Shown one piece after another: positions 26,295 through 33,796 of a stretch of DNA of 64,000 bases. The DNA is from JBGAHD01 sp044226395 (GTDB taxonomy: Bacteria; Pseudomonadota; Gammaproteobacteria; Xanthomonadales; Ahniellaceae), in assembly GCA_044226395.1 (NCBI GenBank), contig JBGAHD010000005.1, positions 496,001-560,000 on the forward strand, written 5' to 3'. Each line of letters opens with the position of its first letter. Position 1 is the first letter of the stretch. Position numbers and translations under genes: made by a program. Under the pieces are notes generated by a model. The model saw only the letters and a program-made list of their open reading frames with translations. It was not told where the DNA came from and did not search any database.

Positions 26295-27593
26295 ATGCGT
26301 TCGAAGACCTGGTTCGCCGCTTTCTTGCTGGCCTGCACCGCCCTGCCCGCCAGCGCCGCCATCGATCAGGCCCAGCTCGATGCGGCGATCGACGCCGCGC
26401 AGGCGCCCATGATCGCCTGGCGTCGCGACATTCACGCCAATCCCGAACTGGGCAATCGCGAGTTCCGCACGGCCAAGCTGATCGCCGCCGAACTGCGCCG
26501 ACTGCGCCTGGACGTGCGCACGGGCGTGGCGCACACCGGCGTGATCGGCGTGCTCAAGGGCGGCAAGCCCGGCCCGACCCTGGCGCTACGCGCCGACATG
26601 GACGCGCTGCCGGTGACCGAACAGAACGATCTGCCTTTCGTCTCCAAGGTCACGACGGAATATCGCGGCCAGACCACCGGCGTGATGCACGCCTGCGGTC
26701 ACGACACGCACGTGGCCAACCTGCTCGCGGTCGCGACCGTGTTGAGCGGCTTGCGCGAGCAACTACCCGGCACCGTGATCTTCATCTTCCAGCCCGCCGA
26801 GGAAGGCGCGCCCGATGGCGAGGAAGGCGGCGCGGCCCTGATGTTGAAGGAAGGCCTGTTTCGCGAGCTCAAGCCCGACGCGGTGATGGGCCTGCACGTC
26901 ACCTCGGGCCTCAACACCGGCAAGATCGGCTATCGCCCGGGTCCAGCCATGGCCTCGGTCGACAGTTTCAAGATCGTGGTGACCGGTCGCCAGACGCACG
27001 GCTCGCGGCCGTGGCAGGGCGTTGATCCGATCACGGCGGCAGCGCAGATCATCACTGGCGTCAACACCATCGTGAGCCGTCAGGTCGACATCACCGAGGC
27101 GCCGGCCGTGGTGTCCTTCGGCGCGATCAAGGGCGGCATTCGCGAGAACATCATCCCCGAGCAAGTGGAGATGATCGGCACGATCCGCAATTTCAGCTTG
27201 AACAATCGCGCGCGCATCTTCGAGCGACTCAAGCTCACCGCCGAGACCATCGCGCAGAGCCAAGGCGCCAAGGCCGACGTGACCATCACCGAAGAATACC
27301 CAGTCACCGTGAACGACCCGGCCCTGACCGCGCGCATGCTGCCCACGCTTCAACGCGTGGCCGGCGAGAAGAACGTGATCGAGCAAGCGCTGATCACGGG
27401 CGCGGAAGATTTTTCCTTCTTCGCGCGCGAAGTGCCGGGCCTGTACATCATGGTCGGCGTGACCGCGCCGGGCATCGACGCCAAGACCGCGCCGAGCAAT
27501 CACTCGCAGCTGTTCATGGTCGACGAGAATGGCCTGTCGCTCGCCACGAAGGCGCTGACGCATCTGGCCGTCGACTATCTCGAAGGCCGCTGA
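26295..27593 (+). CDS. Secreted M20D-type amidohydrolase (carboxypeptidase/deacylase)
   Basis: 432 residues. Signal peptide FAAFLLACTALPASA. The zinc-binding motifs are intact: MHACGHDTHVANLL with Cys134 and His136, FQPAEEG with Glu169/Glu170, THGSRPW in the lid domain, and the last His in PSNHSQLF. M20D enzymes split N-acyl amino acids, hippurate or indole-acetyl conjugates. Export to the periplasm is less usual and suggests action on external amides. A perfect hairpin terminator follows at 27611. Confidence 0.85.
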   Translation: MRSKTWFAAFLLACTALPASAAIDQAQLDAAIDAAQAPMIAWRRDIHANPELGNREFRTAKLIAAELRRLRLDVRTGVAHTGVIGVLKGGKPGPTLALRADMDALPVTEQNDLPFVSKVTTEYRGQTTGVMHACGHDTHVANLLAVATVLSGLREQLPGTVIFIFQPAEEGAPDGEEGGAALMLKEGLFRELKPDAVMGLHVTSGLNTGKIGYRPGPAMASVDSFKIVVTGRQTHGSRPWQGVDPITAAAQIITGVNTIVSRQVDITEAPAVVSFGAIKGGIRENIIPEQVEMIGTIRNFSLNNRARIFERLKLTAETIAQSQGAKADVTITEEYPVTVNDPALTARMLPTLQRVAGEKNVIEQALITGAEDFSFFAREVPGLYIMVGVTAPGIDAKTAPSNHSQLFMVDENGLSLATKALTHLAVDYLEGR

Positions 27594-27610
27594 GCGCGGC
27601 TGGCGCGAAC

Positions 27611-27648
27611 GCGATGACGACGAAAGCCACAACCCTCGTCGTCATCGC
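27611..27648 (+). terminator. Hairpin terminator after the M20 gene
   Basis: A perfect 13-bp stem (GCGATGACGACGA / TCGTCGTCATCGC) with a 12-base loop lies 18 bases after the stop codon. There is no T-run. Confidence 0.55.
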
Positions 27649-27669
27649 GCGACCTAGCGACGCGCGCCG

Positions 27670-28122
27670 ATGAATCCCGCCAGCCGCCTGCGCGCCACGA
27701 GAACCTGGCTACGCGCCGTCGCGGTGGCGCACGTGCTCGGCGGACTGGCCTTGCCGTGGTTGATCGAACAGCCTTTCGCCGCGCACTACGTGACGCACGT
27801 GTGGTCGGCGTTTGCGGGCGAAGCGGTCATCGGCGCGCCACAGCTCGCGATGTTGCATTGGTTCTATGCCTTGCTCGGCGCGATGATCGCGGGCTGGGGC
27901 GTATTGATGCTGGGCCTGATCGACTTGGCCTGGGTGCGACGCGATGCGCGGCCCTTGTCGGTGCTGATCGCGGGACTCTTGTTTTGGGCCACGCTCGACG
28001 TGGCGTGGTCGCTCAAGGCCGGCGTGTGGGTGCATGCCGCGCTCGATGGTCTGGCCCTGTTGGCCTTGATTCCTCCGGCGTTGTACGCGCGGGCACGCTT
28101 GTCGCGCACTCGCGGGTATTGA
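27670..28122 (+). CDS. Small integral membrane protein
   Basis: 150 residues with four hydrophobic segments (about 16-36, 58-84, 99-112 and 120-140) and short loops. It lacks recognisable active-site or transport motifs. It lies between the M20 enzyme and the ABC operon in the same direction, but terminator and promoter-like sequence on each side suggest it is transcribed alone. Confidence 0.65.
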   Translation: MNPASRLRATRTWLRAVAVAHVLGGLALPWLIEQPFAAHYVTHVWSAFAGEAVIGAPQLAMLHWFYALLGAMIAGWGVLMLGLIDLAWVRRDARPLSVLIAGLLFWATLDVAWSLKAGVWVHAALDGLALLALIPPALYARARLSRTRGY

Positions 28123-28169
28123 AGATCGCGCGCGGCTGCTAGCATCGCCGCGCCTTCTCGGGAAGTCAC

Positions 28170-29069
28170 ATGACGATGTCCACGCCAACCGCGGTCGCCG
28201 AGGCGCCCGTGATCGAGGTTTCCGGCCTGAAGAAGGCCTTCGGCAAAGTTACGGTGCTCGATGGCCTGAACTGGCGCATCGAAGCCGGCCGCGTGGTTGG
28301 CCTGCTCGGCCGCAATGGCGCGGGCAAGTCGACCTTGATTCGTTGTTTGCTGGGGCTTTCGCCGATCGATGGTGGCACGGTGCGCGTATTCGGTCGCGAT
28401 GCCGATTCGCAGACGCCCGAGCATCTGCATCGCATCGGCTATGTGCCGCAGTCGTTCGATCTGTTTCCATGGATGAAGGTACGTCAGTACCTGGCGTTCA
28501 CGCGCGCGTTCTACGCACGCTGGCAGGGCGATTTCGTCGATGAACTGCTGGTGCGCTGGGAAGTGGATACCAAGAAACGCATCGGTGAGTTGTCGCAAGG
28601 TCAGCGGCAGAAACTCGCCATTGTGCGCGCGATCGCTCCCGATCCGGATCTGCTGGTGCTCGACGAACCCGTGGCGAGTCTCGATCCGCAGACGCGTCGC
28701 TTGTTCCTCGACGAGTTGCTGCGCCTGACGCGGCGGCCGGGCAAGACCGTGATCTTCTCCACGCACATCACCGCGGATCTCGAACGCGCCGACGCGGCGA
28801 TTGCCTTGCTCAAGGGTGGGCGCATCGCGCTCGAAAGCGATCTGGCGGGGCTTCGCGCGCGCGTGCGTCGCGTGGTGCTTGAAGGCGACAACGCGCCGGC
28901 GAGTCTCACGGGCGACGGCGTGCTGCGTTACGCGCGCGATCATGGCGAGGCGCAGTTGTACGTCGACGGTCTCGACGACGCGGCGATCGCGCGCTTGCTC
29001 GCGCCGCAGGGCGAGGCGTATCGCATCGAGACGATGTCGCTGGAAGACATCTTCATCGAGATCGGCTGA
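28170..29069 (+). CDS. ABC transporter ATP-binding protein
   Basis: 299 residues. Walker A GRNGAGKST near residue 50, signature LSQGQRQKLAIVRA, Walker B LLVLDEPVASLDPQ and the H-loop in FSTHITADLERA are all intact. It is the single nucleotide-binding domain of a drug- or lantibiotic-type ABC-2 exporter. The C-terminal ~70 residues resemble the extra domain in that group. Its stop overlaps the permease start by one base (TGATG), so the two form an operon. Confidence 0.9.
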   Translation: MTMSTPTAVAEAPVIEVSGLKKAFGKVTVLDGLNWRIEAGRVVGLLGRNGAGKSTLIRCLLGLSPIDGGTVRVFGRDADSQTPEHLHRIGYVPQSFDLFPWMKVRQYLAFTRAFYARWQGDFVDELLVRWEVDTKKRIGELSQGQRQKLAIVRAIAPDPDLLVLDEPVASLDPQTRRLFLDELLRLTRRPGKTVIFSTHITADLERADAAIALLKGGRIALESDLAGLRARVRRVVLEGDNAPASLTGDGVLRYARDHGEAQLYVDGLDDAAIARLLAPQGEAYRIETMSLEDIFIEIG

Positions 29070-30475
29070 TGCGCGCCTACTGGATGCTGTTGAGCATGCC
29101 CGTGCGCCGCTTTCCCTTCGGCGGCACGGCCCTGGCCGTGATGAGCGCGGCGATGTTGGCGCTGCTGTACTTGTTGACCACGCGCGAAACCGCGAGCATG
29201 TTGCTGGCGGTGTTCGCGCTGTTCTTGTTGTTCTGGAGCCTGATGTCGGGCGCGGCCTACGCCAGTTTGGCGCGACCCGAGGTGCGCATGCTGCCGCGCT
29301 ATCGGCTGCGCCTGGTGCAAGCCCTGCTCACGCAAAGCGTGTTGCTGGGCGTGGTGCCGGCGCTGCTGCTGTTGCAAGGCCTGCACGACATCGTCACGGG
29401 CATCGCGCTGCTACTGCTCGCGCAAACGTTTGGCCTGCTGATCGGCGTGGGCACGAAGGTCGGCATGGTGATGTGGGCGGCGGGCATGTCGGCTTCGCTG
29501 GCGCCGCGGCCGATGGCCGAAATCGTGATTGCCCTGTGGCGATCGAACTGGACGTGGCTCGCCATGATCGCGGCGGCGGGGCTGGCGATTCGCGCCTTTC
29601 TGACGCGCGTGGTGCCCTTGCGCGACGACGCGCCCACGGCATCGCCACTGGAACTGAGCGCGAGCACGCGACAACAAGGCCAGGATGGCTTGCGCGAGCA
29701 AGGCGCGAAGGGCTTGAACGGCAAGCTGCTGCAAGGCCTCAATCGCATCGCCGACCGTCGCCTCGCGAAGGTGAGCGAACGGCTGAGCGCCGCGCCCCAT
29801 GACCTCGCGCGACGTCATCACGCGCTGCGCGCGATGTTGATGCCTTACGATTCGGGCTGGAGCATCCTGGTGCAGGTGACATTCACCGCGGTGATCCTGG
29901 GCTTGGCGGCGCTGGTGTTGACGGCGGGTTTTCGCGCCATGCCCGTGGGCGCGATCGCGACGTATGCGCTGGTGATCGCGTCGATGCGCTATGTGAGTTT
30001 GCATCGCGCTTACATCGTCACGCGCGCGAGCCTGGCCGACACGTATCTGGCGATGGCGCTGGGCGACACGCGCTCGTTTCATCGCGCGCTATGCGATGCG
30101 TACGGTTGGCATCTGCTCACGGCGATGGTGTTCGGGCTGGCGGTGTTCACGCTGCTGCTGCCCTTCGTGCCGCGCGGCGCGTGGTTGACGACGATGAGTT
30201 TCGCGGCCGCGAGCGTGGCGATCGTGTCGATCAGCGGTTATGGCTTGTTTCTGTTGCTGACCGACGCGCCCCGCGCGCGCACGCTGCTGACGACCTTGGT
30301 GCAGAGCGCGATCGCGCTCGGCTGCGCGGCCTTGATCGCGGGGCCAGCGCTGCAGGGTCAATGGGCGCGGCCCTTGGTGGCGACCGTGGTGGGTCTGGGC
30401 TTCGCGCTGGGGTTGGCCGGTTTCGCGCGACGCGAGGCCTTGGCGCGGCGGCCGGTGTTTGATCCGGCGATGTGA
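29069..30475 (+). CDS. ABC transporter permease
   Basis: 468 residues with about ten to twelve membrane segments and a central charged cytoplasmic loop (~190-260, rich in Gln, Arg and Lys). It partners the ATPase encoded immediately upstream. The substrate is not evident. The shape (long loop in the middle, two groups of helices) fits ABC-2 type exporters acting as dimers with the ATPase. Confidence 0.8.
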   Translation: MRAYWMLLSMPVRRFPFGGTALAVMSAAMLALLYLLTTRETASMLLAVFALFLLFWSLMSGAAYASLARPEVRMLPRYRLRLVQALLTQSVLLGVVPALLLLQGLHDIVTGIALLLLAQTFGLLIGVGTKVGMVMWAAGMSASLAPRPMAEIVIALWRSNWTWLAMIAAAGLAIRAFLTRVVPLRDDAPTASPLELSASTRQQGQDGLREQGAKGLNGKLLQGLNRIADRRLAKVSERLSAAPHDLARRHHALRAMLMPYDSGWSILVQVTFTAVILGLAALVLTAGFRAMPVGAIATYALVIASMRYVSLHRAYIVTRASLADTYLAMALGDTRSFHRALCDAYGWHLLTAMVFGLAVFTLLLPFVPRGAWLTTMSFAAASVAIVSISGYGLFLLLTDAPRARTLLTTLVQSAIALGCAALIAGPALQGQWARPLVATVVGLGFALGLAGFARREALARRPVFDPAM

Positions 30476-30493
30476 GTGGCGCTGGCGCGCGGT

Positions 30494-30694
30494 TCAGCGC
30501 GCGTCGTCGTGATTCGTGTCGTCGCGGGTGAGTGCTTCGGCGTCATCGCGCGCATCGGCAACGACCTGCGCGTCGCGTTCTTTGGGCATCGGAGTAACCG
30601 CAGCGCGATTCGCGCCACGTTGCGTCGGCCACGCGGGCGCGACCTGCGAAGCCCCCAGACCCGACCGCAAACGGAACAACCAGCCTTCGCTCAT
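30494..30694 (-). CDS. Small hypothetical protein
   Basis: 66 residues from the ATG at 30694, preceded by GGGGAG at 7-8 bases. It starts MSEGWLFRLRSGLGASQVAPAWP and ends in a very acidic tail (DARDDAEALTRDDTNHDDAR), so it is probably disordered. It occupies the 333-base gap 30476-30808; I see nothing else there. Confidence 0.45.
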   Translation of the reverse strand: MSEGWLFRLRSGLGASQVAPAWPTQRGANRAAVTPMPKERDAQVVADARDDAEALTRDDTNHDDAR

Positions 30695-30808
30695 GATGCA
30701 CTCCCCGAACGTCGCCGGCATCCGGCCGGCATCTGCTCAGATGCACCGAACGGGGAAAAGGTTACGTGCGGGTCGATTCGGGAATCGCGCCTCGGGGCCC
30801 GCGAGGCG

Positions 30809-31630
30809 CTAGCGCGCGCGGCCGCGCCAGGCGAACTTCAGGCCGGACCACACGGCGTCGATGGCGCACACCTTGTAGTCGACCAGGCCGGCGGCCAGGC
30901 CCTCGCCGCGAATTTCGTTTTCACCTAGGTCGCTGGTCACGCCCTTGGCCTTCTTGCGCCAGGCGATCCACAACGCGTCGACGTCCTCGCGTCGCGACCA
31001 GCTGGGCAGCCCACGCCGAAAATCGGCCGAGTCCTCGACGAACCAGATCGCCAGCTCCGCGCGCCCGCGCGCGCTGTGACGCAGGCTGACTTCGGGCGGC
31101 AAATCGCCCAGCGCGCGATCGAAACCGTGCGGCGCATTCACCAAGGCCACGCGTTGCCCCGACTTGATCCCGAGCTTCTGCACCAACGTGCGACCCGCAT
31201 ATGCGGCCGCGCCGGTCGGCGGTTTCACCGGTTCGGCCGGTTGTCCCGCGACGGCGCGCGCGAAATCCGCCGCGATCGTGGCCCAGGCGCCGAACACGGC
31301 ATCGGGCAAGGTCGCCCGCACGCGCTCGACTTTGTCGGCCGCGCCTTCGACGAAGATCAGCGGCAGATGGCGCGTGCTCGGTGACAGTCGGATCGACATG
31401 CCCAACTCGCGTCCCTGCGCGGGCAAGCGACCGAGGTCGATCACCACCGCGGTGGCGCCCGATTCACGCACCGCGCGCATCTGACCCATGGCCTGCGGAT
31501 CGCTCAAGGTCGTCACGGTCGCGCCCAGGGCCTGCAGCGCCTTGGCGCGAGGCGGCAGTTCCTCGGACTTCCAGTGCACCAGCATCACTTTCGCGCCCGG
31601 GCTCGGGGCGGCGGTCTTGCGGGCGGCCAT
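30809..31630 (-). CDS. Receiver-like domain fused to DUF3052
   Basis: 273 residues. Residues ~12-130 form a receiver-like Rossmann domain (KVMLVHWKSEELPPRAKALQALGATV, ATAVVIDLGRLP, LPLIFVEG) with an Asp where phospho-acceptors lie, but weak conservation of the other acidic residues. Residues ~150-265 match DUF3052 (GQRVALVNAPHGFDRAL, LAIWFVEDSADF, KVCAIDAVWSGLKF). DUF3052 proteins are widespread and uncharacterised. The fusion is unusual and may make this a non-phosphorylated signalling protein. Confidence 0.75.
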   Translation of the reverse strand: MAARKTAAPSPGAKVMLVHWKSEELPPRAKALQALGATVTTLSDPQAMGQMRAVRESGATAVVIDLGRLPAQGRELGMSIRLSPSTRHLPLIFVEGAADKVERVRATLPDAVFGAWATIAADFARAVAGQPAEPVKPPTGAAAYAGRTLVQKLGIKSGQRVALVNAPHGFDRALGDLPPEVSLRHSARGRAELAIWFVEDSADFRRGLPSWSRREDVDALWIAWRKKAKGVTSDLGENEIRGEGLAAGLVDYKVCAIDAVWSGLKFAWRGRAR

Positions 31631-31724
31631 GGGTCACCGTGGGGTGGCGGGCGTGGCGCGGAGTCTAGCGCGAGTTCGGCGACGGCAAGAAACCGCGCCT
31701 CAAGCCACCGAAAGCGCCTCGGTT

Positions 31725-31760
31725 TTGCGCGGACGCCCGCGATGTGTACACTGTACACAT
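31725..31760 (+). promoter_or_regulatory. tetR promoter with a palindromic operator over the -10 and start codon
   Basis: ATGTGTACACTGTACACAT at 31742-31760 is a 19-base palindrome with 9-bp arms. TTGCGC (31725-31730), a 16-base spacer and TACACT (31747-31752) form a sigma-70-like promoter inside it. The start codon of the regulator at 31759 is the right end of the palindrome, so the protein should repress its own gene. A start site about 7 bases past the -10 would give a leaderless mRNA. Confidence 0.65.
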
Positions 31761-32343
31761 GCACGAGTCCTCGCAACGCATTCTTCAAGCCGCCTGCAAG
31801 TTGTTCCAACGCCATGGCGAGGCCGGCGTATCGGTGCGCGCGGTCGCGTCCGCGGCCAAGTTGTCGCCGATGGCGCTCTATCGCCACTACGCCAACAAGG
31901 CGGCTCTGATCGACGCGGTCGCGGCCGAGGCCTTCACGCACTGGGAATCGCGCGTCGCCGCGCTACGCGCGCGCGGCACGCGGGCCTGGCTGGAGAAACT
32001 CGGCGAAGCCTATCTGCGCTTCGCGCTCGAAGACCCGCAGCGCTTCACCGCCTGCTTCGATCTGCGCAGCGATTTCATGCGCCGCGTGCCGGATGATTTT
32101 CACGCGCGCCGCTCGCCCGCGGGCGCCATGATCGCCGCGCGCATCGACGAAGGCCTGGCCTCGGGCGAACTGCGCGGCGCGGACGCGGTGACCATCGGCC
32201 TGGTGCTTTGGTCGCAATCGCATGGCTTGATTTCGATGTATCGCTCGGGCCGCTTCGCCGGCGACGAAAAGACATTCACGCGCCTGTATCGCCGGTGCCT
32301 GACGTTGTGCCTCTCGGCCTTTCTCACGGAGAAATCGTCATGA
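31759..32343 (+). CDS. TetR-family transcriptional repressor
   Basis: 194 residues. The N-terminal helix-turn-helix (RILQAACKLFQRHGEAGVSVRAVASAAKLSPMALYRHYANKAAL, ~residues 7-50) is the TetR signature. The C-terminal half is a helical ligand-binding domain. The start at 31759 lies in the operator palindrome. A GTG 15 bases upstream would add residues before the DNA-binding domain and is less likely. The next gene begins inside this gene's stop codon (ATGA), so the acyltransferase-like gene is co-transcribed and is the obvious target. Confidence 0.85.
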   Translation: MHESSQRILQAACKLFQRHGEAGVSVRAVASAAKLSPMALYRHYANKAALIDAVAAEAFTHWESRVAALRARGTRAWLEKLGEAYLRFALEDPQRFTACFDLRSDFMRRVPDDFHARRSPAGAMIAARIDEGLASGELRGADAVTIGLVLWSQSHGLISMYRSGRFAGDEKTFTRLYRRCLTLCLSAFLTEKSS

Positions 32344-33782
32344 ACGCTTCGGTAAACGCGGCGCCCGCGAGAGGTCGCGAGTGGTTGCTCGACGCGGCCG
32401 CTTTCGTCTGGGCCGCGGTGTTCTTCTACTTCAGTCTCGGCGCGGGACAGTTCGCGCTGGGCGCGTGGCTCGCGCCGATTCCCTTGCTGATGCGCGCGCT
32501 GCAGGCGCGAACGCGCGGCGCGCGCGTGCGAGTCGCGATCGCGGCGGGGCTTGCGTACTTTCTCGGCATCGCCAATCTGCTCGTGGTGTATTGGGGCTTG
32601 CTGCCCTTCGGTGTGCTTGTCGCGTCGTTGTTGCCGGCGGGGTTGGGCTACGGCGTGACGGTGCTCGTGTTCGCGTCTCTAGCGCGACGCTTGCCGACGT
32701 GGATCGCGGTGCTGGGCTTTGCATCGGCATGGACCGCCGCCGAGTATCTGGTCTCGATCACCTCGCCCGATGGCACCGCGGGTTCGATCGCCTATTCGCA
32801 GGCGATGTGGCCGGCGATGATTCAAGGCGCGGCGTGGTTCGGTCAATTCGTCATCACGTTTTTGTTGTGCTTCGTGCCCGCGTCGATCGCGGCCGCGCTC
32901 GTGGCGCGACGAGTCGCGGTGGCGCTGCCAGCCGTGGTCTTGCTCGTGCTCAATGTCGGGCTCGGCTACGCGAGTTTGAACACGACGCCCACCGCGACCC
33001 TGCGCATCGGTCTGCTGTCGAGCGATGCCTTTCCCGAGGCGCATGGCGCGAAGACGCGCGAGCAGGCGCTCGCGCCCCTACCCGCTTACGCCGCAGCCAT
33101 CGAACGTCTCGCGCGCGGCGGCGCGCGCGTGGTGTTGTTGCCCGAACGCGTGACCGCGCTGCGACCCGAGTGGCAAGGCGAAGTCGAGACGGAGCTATCG
33201 CGGCTCGCCACACAACACGGCGTGCGATTGATCGTGGGTCTCGGCGACTTCACGCGCGAACCCGCGAGCAATATCGCGATGCTGTTCGAGCCCTCGGGCG
33301 CGGCGCCGATAACCTACGTGAAGCATCGCCTCATCCCGGGCTTCGAATCCGTGTTCGCGCCCGGCACCGAGCGCCTGCGCTTCGATGAGTCCCTCGCCAT
33401 CGCCATCTGCAAGGACATGGATTTCCAAGACGTCGCGCGCGACTACGGCCGCGCCGGCGTGGGTCTGCTGTTCGCGCCAGCCTGGGATTTCGGCGCCGAC
33501 GCGGAACTGCATCAACGCATGTCGGTGCTGCGCGCGGTCGAGGGCGGCTTCGCGCTCGCGCGCTCGGCGCGCGAAGGCCGACTCACGGTGCACACTGCGC
33601 GCGGCGAACCACTCGCCCTCGCGCACAGCGGCGACACCATGGGCGAACTGCTGCTCGACGTGCCCACGGATCGCCGCGACACACTGTATCCACGCATCGG
33701 CGATGTCTTTCCGCGCGCCGTGGCGCTGCTTTTCGTCCTGATCGTGAGCGGCGCGCTCTGGCGCCGCCCACGTGCGACCTAA
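32340..33782 (+). CDS. Apolipoprotein N-acyltransferase-like membrane protein
   Basis: 480 residues. The N-terminal half has six or so membrane segments. The C-terminal half is a nitrilase-like domain with the acyltransferase triad Glu269 (LLPERVTAL), Lys328 (TYVKHRLIPG) and Cys357 (IAICKDMDF), followed by a final membrane segment. That is the architecture of Lnt, which adds the third acyl chain to lipoproteins. Control by a co-transcribed TetR repressor is not what is expected of the essential lnt gene. This may be a second, conditionally expressed Lnt-like enzyme. Confidence 0.8.
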   Translation: MNASVNAAPARGREWLLDAAAFVWAAVFFYFSLGAGQFALGAWLAPIPLLMRALQARTRGARVRVAIAAGLAYFLGIANLLVVYWGLLPFGVLVASLLPAGLGYGVTVLVFASLARRLPTWIAVLGFASAWTAAEYLVSITSPDGTAGSIAYSQAMWPAMIQGAAWFGQFVITFLLCFVPASIAAALVARRVAVALPAVVLLVLNVGLGYASLNTTPTATLRIGLLSSDAFPEAHGAKTREQALAPLPAYAAAIERLARGGARVVLLPERVTALRPEWQGEVETELSRLATQHGVRLIVGLGDFTREPASNIAMLFEPSGAAPITYVKHRLIPGFESVFAPGTERLRFDESLAIAICKDMDFQDVARDYGRAGVGLLFAPAWDFGADAELHQRMSVLRAVEGGFALARSAREGRLTVHTARGEPLALAHSGDTMGELLLDVPTDRRDTLYPRIGDVFPRAVALLFVLIVSGALWRRPRAT

Positions 33783-33796
33783 AGGTCGCGTCGCGA

